DNA of 6,940 bases, from NCBI GenBank assembly GCA_036274055.1, contig DASUGM010000112.1, positions 1 through 6,940 of the forward strand, read 5' to 3'. Of the stretch, positions 1 through 6,337 are shown piece by piece. The stretch's first letter is position 1, and each line of letters opens with the position of its first letter. The stretch is from DASUGM01 sp036274055. GTDB lineage: Bacteria; Acidobacteriota; Vicinamibacteria; Vicinamibacterales; SCN-69-37. The notes beneath the pieces are model-generated. The model made no database searches. It saw nothing but the letters and a program-made list of their open reading frames with translations, and was not told the origin of the DNA. Made by a program: the position numbers and the translations under genes.

Positions 1-146
1 GCGGAGGACGACCTGGTCTTCGGCGTGAGTTTGGCGGCGTGGGGCACGAAGAAGGTGCCGGCCAGGAGCATCGTGTGCACGTGACGCCGCTTTCTGCGCA
101 CCCGGCCACCCTGTTTGGGGCGCCTTGCGCGCTTCCGGAACTTCAT
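1..146 (-). CDS. Possible N-terminal part of an unknown protein, cut by the window edge
   Basis: A minus-strand frame opens at an ATG (146-144) and stays open for 48 codons to the window edge. The N-terminus is very rich in Arg and Lys (MKFRKRARRP, then a second basic cluster near residues 16-22). A short hydrophobic stretch follows around residues 26-38 (MLLAGTFFVPHAA), so a basic signal-anchor or signal peptide is conceivable. AGGCGG lies a few bases ahead of the ATG as a weak ribosome-binding site. No family is recognised. A plus-strand frame (bases 3-176) is also open here, so the coding call rests only on openness, start context and the basic-hydrophobic N-terminus. It could equally be non-coding DNA. 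Confidence 0.25.
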   Translation of the reverse strand, partial: MKFRKRARRPKQGGRVRRKRRHVHTMLLAGTFFVPHAAKLTPKTRSSS

Positions 147-180
147 GAGCCGCCTGTGTCTCTCTGCCCTCTTGTTTAAC

Positions 181-321
181 TGCCAAAAGCGATCCAAGAG
201 CTAATAACAGGCAGAAGCACGAGAAGAGCGAGAGAAAAAACCCGAGAGAGTTCTTGAAAGACCGCTCTTGGCTTTTCCTCTTGATCTTCTCGGTCTTCTC
301 CCTGTGTAGTCGCTCTTGGCA
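181..321. repeat. 141-bp imperfect inverted repeat, element 1
   Basis: The left end TGCCAAAAGC (181-190) pairs with GCTCTTGGCA (312-321). Further in, ACAGGCAGAAG (from about 207) matches the reverse complement of CTTCTCCCTGT (295-305), and purine-rich stretches continue the match towards the centre, with mismatches and a small insertion in the left arm (an extra CCAAGAGC). Its right end shares CTTCTCCCTGTG and GCTCTTGGC with the element at 736-852, so both belong to one family. No flanking target duplication or coding capacity is visible. It is either a non-autonomous mobile repeat or a structured-RNA repeat. The frame through its right arm also runs into the zinc-ribbon gene, which is why that gene is started downstream of the repeat. 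Confidence 0.7.
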
Positions 322-364
322 AGGGCATTCCACTCAGCCACTCAGCCAGCTAGACTCATCCCGC

Positions 365-715
365 ATGTCTGCCTCGATGCTCTGCCCTGACTGCGAAGAA
401 CTCCTCCACTACGCCTTTCACGACACCAGCGGCGTCGGCGCCTGGAAACTCGGCGGCGGCTTCGCGACGACACCGGACAGCGCGCACTACATCTGCTTCT
501 ACTGCGCCAAGGCCTGGAAGCAGCGGCTCGACGGACCGCTGACGCCGGACACGATCGGGGAGATCAATTTCTTTACGTGCAAAGCGCCGGACTGCGGCGC
601 ACGATTGACGGTCACGAAGGAGTCGGCGCTGGCGACCGAGATCGAATTAGCGTGCCCGGCGGGCCATCAGTTCCGGGTCAGCCGGGTCGACACGGGGGAG
701 CTGACGCTGGTCTGA
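365..715 (+). CDS. Small double zinc-ribbon protein, function unknown
   Basis: 116 residues. Metal-ligand candidates occur in four pairs: C7/C10 (CPDC), C44/C47 (CFYC), C72/C77 (CKAPDC) and C97/H101 (CPAGH). The spacing suggests two zinc ribbons or knuckles, with C7/C10 plus C44/C47 and C72/C77 plus C97/H101. No enzyme motif or membrane segment is seen, so a nucleic-acid or protein-binding adaptor role is only inference. The frame extends upstream to 254, but those 37 codons lie largely in the inverted repeat and encode repeat-derived sequence. The ATG at 365 is therefore preferred; the ATG at 377 is an alternative. Neither has a clear Shine-Dalgarno sequence, and a weak TAGACT box at 351-356 would give a very short leader. 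The gene sits between two related inverted repeats and converges on the ABC exporter. Confidence 0.65.
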   Translation: MSASMLCPDCEELLHYAFHDTSGVGAWKLGGGFATTPDSAHYICFYCAKAWKQRLDGPLTPDTIGEINFFTCKAPDCGARLTVTKESALATEIELACPAGHQFRVSRVDTGELTLV

Positions 716-735
716 GCGCTGAGTCAAAAGCGCTT

Positions 736-852
736 GCCAAGAGCAGATCCACAGGGAGAAGAATGAGAAAATCGAGAGAGGTTCTATTTCTTTGGAACAA
801 AAGAACCTCTCATGTTTGTTCTCACTCTTCTCCCTGTGAATCCGCTCTTGGC
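736..852. repeat. 117-bp inverted repeat, element 2, possible bidirectional terminator
   Basis: GCCAAGAGC (736-744) pairs with GCTCTTGGC (844-852), CCACAGGGAGAAG with CTTCTCCCTGTG, and GAGAGGTTCT (776-785) with AGAACCTCTC (802-811). This leaves a 16-nt A/T-rich loop. By hand alignment the roughly 50-nt arms agree at about 43 positions with one gap. The element lies 20 bp after the zinc-ribbon stop codon and 29 bp from the exporter stop codon. It could therefore end transcription from both sides, although no classic T-run follows the stem. It belongs to the same family as 181-321. Confidence 0.8.
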
Positions 853-881
853 CCGCGCCCCTCACTCATCTCGCGCCTGCG

Positions 882-2831
882 CTAGCTCAGCACCACTTCT
901 TCGCCCTCGGTCCGACCCCCCTGCTCCGCCTGCCGCATCACCATGTCGCAGTACTGCCCCCGTGCGGCCATCAGTTCGTCGTGCGAGCCGCGCTCGATGA
1001 CACGGCCGGCGTCCATCAGCAGGATCGTGTGCGCGCGCCGGATCGTCGATAGCCGGTGCGCGATCACGAAGGTCGTCCGTCCCGCGAGCAGCGCCGCCAT
1101 CGACGCCTGGATCAGCTGCTCGCTCTCGGTATCGAGGTTGCTCGTCGCCTCGTCGAGAATGAGAATCTGCGGCCGGGCCAGGATCGCGCGCGCGATCGCC
1201 AGGCGCTGCTGCTGACCGCCGGACAGCTTGACGCCGCGCTCGCCGACGAACGTCTGGTACTTGTCCGGCAGCTTGTCGATGAACTCGTGGGCGTTGGCGC
1301 GCCGGGCGGCGTCCTCGACCTCGGCGTCGGTCGCGTCGTGCCGGCCGTAGGCGATGTTGTCGCGCGCCGATCCGTCGAAGAGGAACACGTCCTGTTGCAC
1401 GATCGCGAGCAAATCGCGGTACGTCCGTAACCGGAAGTCGCGGATATCGACCCCGTTGAGCAGAATCCGCCCATGCGTCGGATCGTGAAAGCGCGCTACC
1501 AGGTCGGTCACCGTCGTCTTGCCGGCGCCGCTGCGGCCGACCAGCGCGACGACCGAGCCGCCGGGCACGACGACGCTGAAGTCGTCGACGACCGGCTGGT
1601 CGGTGCGGTACTCGAACGAGACGTACTCGAAACGGACCTCATCGACCACCGCCGGCGCGTCGATCGCGCCTGGCCGGTCGGGCTTGTCGTTGGCCATCGC
1701 CAGCACTTCGAAGACGCGCTCCATCGCCGCCAGCGATCGCTGCAGCTCCGAGAACGAGTTGACGATGTTCCACACCGGGTTGAGCAGCAGGAACATGTAC
1801 CACTGGAACGCCATGATGTCGCCGATCGACGCGCGGCCCTGCACGGTGAGATAACCGCCGTACCAGAGGATGACGACGTTGACACCGGAGACCAGCAGTC
1901 CCCACGACGTCCACAGCACCAGCTCGCGCCGATGCGCGAACAACTCCTTGCGCAACACCGCGTGACGGCCGCGCATGTAGTCGAGCAGCTCGCGCAGTTC
2001 GCCGCCGAACGCGCGGACGACGCGAATGCCGGAGAACGTCTCGCCGACCCGGCCGTCGATCTCTTCGACGTCCTTGCGCACGACCCGATAGATCGGCCGA
2101 ATCCGCCGCGACGACGCGAAGCTCATCGCCATCGCGCCGGGAATCACGGTCATCGCCATCAGTGCGAGCCGCCAGTTCAGCGTCATCAGGATGCCGATCG
2201 CGATCATCAACCGGATCACCGACAGCGCCGGCGACATCACCGCCATCTGCAGCAGCCCGGTCGTCGTGTCGACGTCGCCGGTCAGCCGCGACAGGATGCC
2301 GCCGGTCTTCATGTCGTAGAGCGTCTGCAGCGGCAATCGCAGCATGCGATGGAACAGCGACTTGCGCAGTGACAGCATCACCCGCGTGTTCAGGATCCGC
2401 TGGCGGTAGTCCTTGATGACGCCGAGCAGGCTCGAGAGCAGGATGACGGAAAGGAAGAACGCCCCGGCCAGATGCAGCTGCGTCAGCCGTGCCGCCGCGT
2501 CCAGGCTGGTGTTGAGCAGGACGCGATCGACCATGTACCGCATGAACAGCGGCTCGACCATCTGCAGGCCGGCGACCAGCAGCGCAAACAGGAATACCGC
2601 GACCACCTCGACCCGGTGCGGCCACAGCCATCTCAGGTATTCGCGCAGGTATTTGCGGCGCCTGAGACGCTTCGCAGGTTTGTCGGTCTGGTCCGGCTGG
2701 TCGCCCTTTTCGGGCTTGGCGGACGCGCCCGGCGCTTTTTCCTCGAGCAGCGCGTCGAGCCGCTGGTTGCGGTAATCGCCGACGAACGCGCGATACCGCG
2801 CACGAGACGACTTGGGCGGCGGCGCAGCCAT
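882..2831 (-). CDS. ABC exporter half-transporter, permease fused to ATPase (MsbA/MDR-like)
   Basis: 649 residues from the ATG at 2831. A basic, Pro/Asp/Lys-rich N-terminal extension of about 70 residues leads into six predicted membrane helices (roughly 74-89, 120-138, 197-218, 220-237, 305-325, 338-352). A coupling-region GGILSRLTGDVD follows helix 2. The nucleotide-binding domain has Walker A GRSGAGKT (432-439), Q-loop QQD near 480, signature LSGGQ (536-540), Walker B ILILDE (556-561, catalytic Glu561), D-loop SNLD and H-loop His592, so it should be an active ATPase. Such half-transporters homodimerise in the inner membrane and export lipids, drugs or peptides; the substrate cannot be read here. 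A GTG at 2840 would add three residues, but AGGTG lies 6 nt before the ATG and favours it. The gene stands alone, with no second half-transporter partner next to it. Confidence 0.95.
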   Translation of the reverse strand: MAAPPPKSSRARYRAFVGDYRNQRLDALLEEKAPGASAKPEKGDQPDQTDKPAKRLRRRKYLREYLRWLWPHRVEVVAVFLFALLVAGLQMVEPLFMRYMVDRVLLNTSLDAAARLTQLHLAGAFFLSVILLSSLLGVIKDYRQRILNTRVMLSLRKSLFHRMLRLPLQTLYDMKTGGILSRLTGDVDTTTGLLQMAVMSPALSVIRLMIAIGILMTLNWRLALMAMTVIPGAMAMSFASSRRIRPIYRVVRKDVEEIDGRVGETFSGIRVVRAFGGELRELLDYMRGRHAVLRKELFAHRRELVLWTSWGLLVSGVNVVILWYGGYLTVQGRASIGDIMAFQWYMFLLLNPVWNIVNSFSELQRSLAAMERVFEVLAMANDKPDRPGAIDAPAVVDEVRFEYVSFEYRTDQPVVDDFSVVVPGGSVVALVGRSGAGKTTVTDLVARFHDPTHGRILLNGVDIRDFRLRTYRDLLAIVQQDVFLFDGSARDNIAYGRHDATDAEVEDAARRANAHEFIDKLPDKYQTFVGERGVKLSGGQQQRLAIARAILARPQILILDEATSNLDTESEQLIQASMAALLAGRTTFVIAHRLSTIRRAHTILLMDAGRVIERGSHDELMAARGQYCDMVMRQAEQGGRTEGEEVVLS

Positions 2832-2843
2832 GACTTGCACCTA

Positions 2844-2852
2844 CTTATAGCA
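2844..2852 (-). promoter_or_regulatory. Candidate extended -10 element for the ABC exporter
   Basis: On the minus strand TGC-TATAAG (2852-2844) matches an extended -10 (TGnTATAAT) except for the last base. There is no good -35 at 17 bp. Transcription from it would start around 2837, a few bases before the ATG at 2831, and would exclude part of the AGGTG Shine-Dalgarno-like sequence (2842-2838). Either the mRNA is almost leaderless, or a promoter further upstream is used and the AGGTG is functional. Confidence 0.4.
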
Positions 2853-2905
2853 GGAGGCAGAATGCACCGCGTCTGTCCGTCTCAACCCGCCGAACCACTG
2901 ATCTC

Positions 2906-2910
2906 AGGAG
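2906..2910 (+). promoter_or_regulatory. Ribosome-binding site deciding the start of the 2919 gene
   Basis: AGGAG lies 8 nt before the ATG at 2919, where a standard signal peptide begins. An in-frame ATG at 2862 also has AGGAGG 4 nt upstream (2852-2857). It would place 19 non-hydrophobic residues ahead of the signal peptide, so the downstream site is preferred. Confidence 0.6.
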
Positions 2911-2918
2911 CCTCCCAG

Positions 2919-3593
2919 ATGAGATTGAGAACCGTGTGTATCTTCCTGTTGAGCTTGATGCTGCCCGCCGTCGCCGGCGCCCAGGGCACCCGCTGGGGTG
3001 TCCAGGCGTCGTTCACGCCGACGTGGACCGGAAACGAGTCGTTCACGAAGTGGATCAATGACGGCTCGGCGACCCTCGAAGGCTCGGAGTGGAGCATCGG
3101 GTTCGCCCGCGGCACCATGAGCGGCGGCGACTGGGGCGTCAGCTACGTCCGTAAACCGTTCAAGGACGGCTCGACCTTCGTCGAACACGAAGAGGACTGC
3201 TTCAGCGGCAGCGGCGGCAGCGGCTGCTTCGTCACCGACGAAACCACGACGACGCGCGGCGTATATCTCCGCGGCGTCGAAGTGACCTTCTTCATCCCGG
3301 TGTACTCAAAGAGCCGGTTCCAGATCGGCATCAACGCCGGCGGCGGCGCCGGCTTCGTCGAAGGCAACGTCGACGTCGTCTCGACATTTTCCGGTGGCGG
3401 CCAGCCGACGAACACACAGACGTACACCGACGAGGCGAGCGAGGTCTTCTGGCCGGTGACGCCGCTGATCAAGGCCGAAGCGCAGGTAGCCATTGCCGTC
3501 GCGCCAGGACTGAAAATCAAAGTCGGCGGCGGATTGAATACGCCCGGCTACGCCTTCCGTATGGGCGCTGTCTATCTGTTCGGCGCCAAATAA
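2919..3593 (+). CDS. Secreted beta-rich protein, probable outer-membrane beta-barrel
   Basis: 224 residues. A signal peptide covers residues 1-21: MRLR, then a hydrophobic core VCIFLLSLMLPAV, ending AGA before Gln22, a typical signal peptidase I site. The mature part is rich in Gly, Ser, Thr and aromatics with alternating hydrophobic residues (WGVQASFTPTW, GVYLRGVEVTFFIPV, FQIGINAGGGAGFVEG, RMGAVYLFGAK). That pattern is typical of a small outer-membrane barrel with transmembrane strands and polar loops. Cys94 and Cys103 flank a Ser/Gly-rich loop and could form a disulfide. No enzyme motif is visible and no specific family is recognised. It diverges from the ABC exporter across 87 bp and converges tightly on the amidase gene, with 4 bp between stop codons. 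Confidence 0.8.
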   Translation: MRLRTVCIFLLSLMLPAVAGAQGTRWGVQASFTPTWTGNESFTKWINDGSATLEGSEWSIGFARGTMSGGDWGVSYVRKPFKDGSTFVEHEEDCFSGSGGSGCFVTDETTTTRGVYLRGVEVTFFIPVYSKSRFQIGINAGGGAGFVEGNVDVVSTFSGGGQPTNTQTYTDEASEVFWPVTPLIKAEAQVAIAVAPGLKIKVGGGLNTPGYAFRMGAVYLFGAK

Positions 3594-3597
3594 CCCG

Positions 3598-5190
3598 TCA
3601 CCTTCCCGCCACCGTCGCGCGCAGGTCCGGCGCGCGACGGTGTTTCGTCGCCTGCTCGAACGCATACGCGTACTTGATCAGCCGCGCCTCACTCCAGGCC
3701 GGACCGATCCACGACATCCCGATGGGGAGACCCGCGACGTCGCCCGCGGGCACGGTGATGCTCGGATAACCAGCCACCGCCGCCGGCGTCGAGCTCGCGC
3801 CCATGAAGTGATCGCCGTTGATCAAGTCGGTCGTCCAGGCGGCGTTGAGCGTCAGCGCCACCAGCGCGTCGAGTGTGTGCGCGCGCATCGCCTTGTCGAT
3901 GCCGTCCTCCCGCGCCAGGCGCTGGCTCTTCGCGAGGGCATCGCGATAGGCCTTGTCGGTGAGCGGGCCCTTCTTCTCGGACGCGATGAACAACTCCTGG
4001 CCGAAATGCGGCATCTCACGATCGCGATGCTGCTCGTTGAACGCGATGACGTCGGCAAGGGTCTTGACGGGCACGCCGGTGCGCGTCGCCAGGTACGCAT
4101 TCAGGTCGGCCTTGAACTCGTACTGCAGCACCTCGAGCTCCGCGTCGTCGTAGCCGCCTGCCAGGTCGACTGGATCGACGACGACGGCGCCGAGGTCCTT
4201 CAGCGTTGCGACGGCGGCGTCAAAGACCCGATCCGCGGACGGGCTGTAGCCGGCGAAGCGGCCGCGCAGCACGCCAACGCGCGCGCCCTTGAGGCCGTTC
4301 GCGTCGAGCGCGGCGAGGTAGTCGCCGCGAGGCCGGCCTTCGCTCGCCTTCGTCGCCGCGTCGCGTGGATCGGCGCCGGCGATCGCGGCCAGCACCAGCG
4401 CCGCGTCCTTCACGGTGCGCGTCATCGGGCCGGCGGTGTCCTGACTGTGGGAGATCGGCACGATGCCGGCGCGGCTGACCAGGCCGACGGTCGGCTTGAT
4501 GCCGACCAGGCCGTTGGCCGACGACGGGCACACGATCGAGCCGTCGGTTTCCGTGCCGATACCGACGGCGGCGAGATTCGCCGCGATCGACGCGCCCGTG
4601 CCCGAGCTCGATCCGCAGGCATTGCGATCGAGCGCGTACGGGTTTTTCACCAGGCCGCCGCGCGCGCTCCAGCCGCTCGCGGACTTCGTCGACCGGAAGT
4701 TCGCCCACTCGCTGAGATTCGCTTTGCCGAGCAGCACGGCGCCGGCGGCGCGCAGCCGTTCGACCACGAACGCGTCTCGGGCCGGAGCCGGTCCTTCCAG
4801 CGCCAGCGATCCGGCGGTGGTCATCATCCGATCGGCGGTATCGAGGTTGTCTTTGACGAGCACCGGAATCCCGTGCAGCGGCCCGCGCAGTTTGCCGTCG
4901 CGCCGCTCGCGGTCGAGCGCGTCGGCGATCGACAGCGCGTCAGGGTTGGTCTCGATGACGCTGCGCAGCGTCGGTCCCTTGCGATCGATGGCGTCGATGC
5001 GCTCGAGGTAGATCTCGGTCAGCCGCCGCGACGTCAGCTGCCCGTTGGTCATCGCCTGCTGCAGCTGGTCGACCGTCGCCTCTTCGATCGCCAGAGCGGG
5101 CGCGTTCGGCGCCGTCGCGGTCGGCGGCGTGTCGGAGCAGGCGGCGATGAAGAACAGGGCAAGTAGCGTCGAGAAACGGAGGCTGCGCAT
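3598..5190 (-). CDS. Amidase-signature-family lipoprotein, peptide-amidase-like
   Basis: 530 residues from the ATG at 5190. The N-terminus MRSLRFSTLLALFFIAAC is a lipoprotein signal with lipobox IAAC (Cys18), so the enzyme should be anchored in the envelope. The amidase-signature Ser-cisSer-Lys triad is intact: Lys113 in GIPVLVKDNLDT, Ser194 in CGSSSGTG and Ser218 in GTETDGS. The stretch IVCPSSANGLVGIKPTVGLV and then SHSQDTAGPMTR resembles bacterial peptide amidases, which hydrolyse C-terminal amides, and related amidases; the actual substrate is unknown. The length fits the family. A TTG at 5196 would add two residues, but the ATG is more natural. No strong Shine-Dalgarno sequence is seen. 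The gene lies 36 bp after the SRPBCC gene on the same strand and may be the last gene of that operon. Confidence 0.92.
   Translation of the reverse strand: MRSLRFSTLLALFFIAACSDTPPTATAPNAPALAIEEATVDQLQQAMTNGQLTSRRLTEIYLERIDAIDRKGPTLRSVIETNPDALSIADALDRERRDGKLRGPLHGIPVLVKDNLDTADRMMTTAGSLALEGPAPARDAFVVERLRAAGAVLLGKANLSEWANFRSTKSASGWSARGGLVKNPYALDRNACGSSSGTGASIAANLAAVGIGTETDGSIVCPSSANGLVGIKPTVGLVSRAGIVPISHSQDTAGPMTRTVKDAALVLAAIAGADPRDAATKASEGRPRGDYLAALDANGLKGARVGVLRGRFAGYSPSADRVFDAAVATLKDLGAVVVDPVDLAGGYDDAELEVLQYEFKADLNAYLATRTGVPVKTLADVIAFNEQHRDREMPHFGQELFIASEKKGPLTDKAYRDALAKSQRLAREDGIDKAMRAHTLDALVALTLNAAWTTDLINGDHFMGASSTPAAVAGYPSITVPAGDVAGLPIGMSWIGPAWSEARLIKYAYAFEQATKHRRAPDLRATVAGR
3610..3642 (+). 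terminator. GC-rich hairpin terminator inside the convergent amidase 3' end
   Basis: CACCGTCGCGCGC (3610-3622) and GCGCGCGACGGTG (3630-3642) form a perfect 13-bp stem with a 7-nt loop, followed by TTTCG. It lies 16 bp past the plus-strand stop codon, as a terminator for the barrel gene would. The T-tract is only three bases, so efficiency is uncertain. The same bases encode the last residues of the amidase (around PDLRATVAG). Confidence 0.5.
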
Positions 5191-5226
5191 GGCCAACGAT
5201 AACGGATCACCATGGGCAAGCGCGGT

Positions 5227-5664
5227 TCACGTATTTTCGAGCGCGCGTTTCAGCTGCGGCAGTTGCTGCGCGTAGGTCTGTGAACGTTTCAACCACAGCA
5301 GCGGCATCGCCAGCCAGCCGTAGATCCCGATCGGCCTGGCGCTTATCGTCAAGGTCACGCGGGTGCCGCCGCCTTCCGGATCGAAGCGGTATTCGACGCT
5401 CCCGAAGAACTCGGTTTCGCTGGTGCGATGCCGCCACAGCGAGGGCGGGTCGCAGGCCAGCACCGTCAGCTCCAACTTCTGGGTCACACCGGCGACGTCG
5501 AAGACGACGTCGATGACGCTGCCGGCGCGAATCGGTCCGGGCTCGCGCGGGGTCATCGTCCGCACGTACTGCCGCCAACGGGAGGCCTGGGAGAAGTCGA
5601 TGAAGAAGTCGAACACCTGGCGCGGCGCGCGGGCAATGTGAATCGAGTGCTTCGCCATTTGCAT
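5227..5664 (-). CDS. SRPBCC/START-fold protein (polyketide-cyclase/CoxG-like)
   Basis: 145 residues with the usual layout of this fold. An N-terminal strand with HSIHIARAPRQVFDFFIDF (about 6-24) is followed by the FSQASRWRQYV segment. A beta-rich middle (GSVIDVVFDVAGVTQKLELTV) leads to FGSVEYRFDPEGGGTRVTLTI (about 87-107), and a C-terminal amphipathic helix (KRSQTYAQQLPQLKRALEN) closes it. These proteins form a helix-grip cavity that binds hydrophobic ligands; members act as lipid or polyketide-binding proteins or as stress-related factors. The ligand here is unknown. The ATG at 5664 starts 7 bp after the regulator stop codon, and a second in-frame ATG at 5658 is possible. The close spacing suggests co-transcription with the regulator. 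Confidence 0.85.
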   Translation of the reverse strand: MQMAKHSIHIARAPRQVFDFFIDFSQASRWRQYVRTMTPREPGPIRAGSVIDVVFDVAGVTQKLELTVLACDPPSLWRHRTSETEFFGSVEYRFDPEGGGTRVTLTISARPIGIYGWLAMPLLWLKRSQTYAQQLPQLKRALENT

Positions 5665-5671
5665 GATGCGT

Positions 5672-5866
5672 CTACTCGTCTTCCTGAAAAATCTCTTCGA
5701 TGCGCGCGCCGAACACGCGCGCGAGCTTGAACGCCAGCGGCAGGCTGGGATCGAAACGGCCGGTTTCGATGGCGATGATCGCCTGGCGGGAGACGCCGAC
5801 GCGGCCGCCGAGTTCGGCCTGCGACCAACCGCGGGCGGCGCGCAATTCGCGAACGGTGTTCTTCAT
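5672..5866 (-). CDS. Short XRE-family transcriptional regulator (YozG/COG1476 type)
   Basis: 64 residues, made almost entirely of one helix-turn-helix domain. VRELRAARGWSQAELGGRVGVSRQAIIAIETGRFDPSLPLAFKLARVFGARIEEIF contains the Q-x-x-L-x-x-x-x-x-V-S-R turn and recognition helix SRQAIIAIE. The acidic tail is QEDE. This short subfamily commonly sits beside a small membrane protein and is often autoregulatory. Here the ATG overlaps the upstream stop codon as ATGA, indicating translational coupling with the membrane protein. The nearest operator candidate is the inverted repeat at 6275-6315 over the operon promoter. Confidence 0.92.
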   Translation of the reverse strand: MKNTVRELRAARGWSQAELGGRVGVSRQAIIAIETGRFDPSLPLAFKLARVFGARIEEIFQEDE

Positions 5867-6267
5867 TGCGCGCGCTCGTAGTAACGCTTGACGCCGATGA
5901 ACGCGACCAGCCAGAGGACGATCGAGAACACCCAGACGACGATCAGCTCCGGCGGGTCGATGAACCGCGCGCGCGCCAGCCAGTCGAGCGCGGAGATCAC
6001 GACCAGCGTGCCGCCGAGCGAGATCGACGACGCGATCGAGTACAGGCGGCGCGTGAACTCGTCGCCGCACCGGATCGCGCCGACGACGACCCACATCCAC
6101 GGCAGGATGCTGACGACGCCGACGACGACACCGGCCGCGCGTCCGAGGGGTGTGCCGGCGTGAATCAAGCGCAGGGCGAGCAGCGGTCCGGCGCCCAGGA
6201 CGACCACCGAGCCGAACCAGCTGTAGAACATGCGGACGTTGCGGCGAAACAGGTCGTCGACGTTCAT
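5863..6267 (-). CDS. Small four-helix membrane protein of unknown function
   Basis: 134 residues from the ATG at 6267. Predicted membrane helices are near 16-36 (SWFGSVVVLGAGPLLALRL), 43-64 (AAGVVVGVVSILPWMWVVVGA), 80-97 (SSISLGGTLVVISALDWL) and 107-127 (ELIVVWVFSIVLWLVAFIGV). Charged loops and a basic KRYYERAQ tail follow, and there is no signal peptide or enzyme motif. Small membrane proteins paired with short XRE regulators are common, and some sense or modulate envelope state; that role is inference here. An ATG at 6294 would add nine residues, but it lies between the -35 and -10 of the promoter found here, so 6267 is preferred. No Shine-Dalgarno sequence precedes either start. Confidence 0.8.
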   Translation of the reverse strand: MNVDDLFRRNVRMFYSWFGSVVVLGAGPLLALRLIHAGTPLGRAAGVVVGVVSILPWMWVVVGAIRCGDEFTRRLYSIASSISLGGTLVVISALDWLARARFIDPPELIVVWVFSIVLWLVAFIGVKRYYERAQ

Positions 6268-6273
6268 GGCGTG

Positions 6274-6302
6274 AATGTAAGGCACACATGACATCGGGTC
6301 AA
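6274..6302 (-). promoter_or_regulatory. Promoter of the membrane protein-regulator operon, leaderless start
   Basis: On the minus strand TTGACC (6302-6297) matches five of six bases of the -35 consensus. After exactly 17 bp comes TACATT (6279-6274), four of six of the -10. The ATG at 6267 begins 6 nt after the -10, where transcription itself would be expected to start. The mRNA would be leaderless, which explains the missing Shine-Dalgarno sequence. Confidence 0.6.
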
Positions 6303-6315
6303 GTGCACCTTACAT
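6275..6315. promoter_or_regulatory. Candidate operator: inverted repeat over the promoter
   Basis: ATGTAAGGCACA (6275-6286) and TGCACCTTACAT (6304-6315) are inverted arms matching at 10 of 12 positions, with eight outer bases exact (ATGTAAGG/CCTTACAT) and a 17-bp gap. One arm covers the -10 of the minus-strand promoter. The other lies just beyond its -35, close to the -35 position of the divergent TACAAT promoter. Binding by the 64-residue XRE protein as autorepressor is the natural inference. Confidence 0.55.
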
Positions 6316-6325
6316 CGCGGCCGGC

Positions 6326-6331
6326 TACAAT
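6326..6331 (+). promoter_or_regulatory. Candidate -10 of a divergent plus-strand promoter
   Basis: TACAAT matches five of six bases of the -10 consensus and ends 6 nt before a GTG codon at 6338, the same spacing as in the opposite promoter. No convincing TTGACA lies 16-18 bp upstream; that region is occupied by the operator arm at 6304-6315. Confidence 0.4.
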
Positions 6332-6337
6332 CACGGG

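Noticed and set aside
254..364. Upstream extension of the zinc-ribbon gene with a hydrophobic, signal-like N-terminus (MKDRSWLFLLIFSVFSLC)
   Set aside because: These codons are largely the right arm of the inverted repeat at 181-321, and the zinc-ligand domain begins only after 365. The apparent signal peptide is a translation of TCTTCTC-type repeat sequence.
736..852. Insertion sequence or integron attC site
   Set aside because: No transposase or integrase frame, no target duplication and no attC core motifs are visible; only the inverted repeat can be supported.
1473..2372. A 299-codon plus-strand frame, and a 330-codon minus-strand frame (1639-2631), across the exporter gene
   Set aside because: Both are out-of-frame shadows of the ABC exporter, whose motifs are complete in the correct frame; the products are Arg/His/Ala-rich.
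2472..2918. Longer plus-strand start for the barrel gene
   Set aside because: The upstream frame is antisense to the exporter, and a complete signal peptide with AGGAG spacing begins at 2919.
3640..5166. A 508-codon plus-strand open frame opposite the amidase
   Set aside because: It is the antisense of a clear amidase gene with an intact triad; its translation is a low-complexity Arg/Ala/Val/Asp-rich product of GC-rich codon use, with no recognisable motif.
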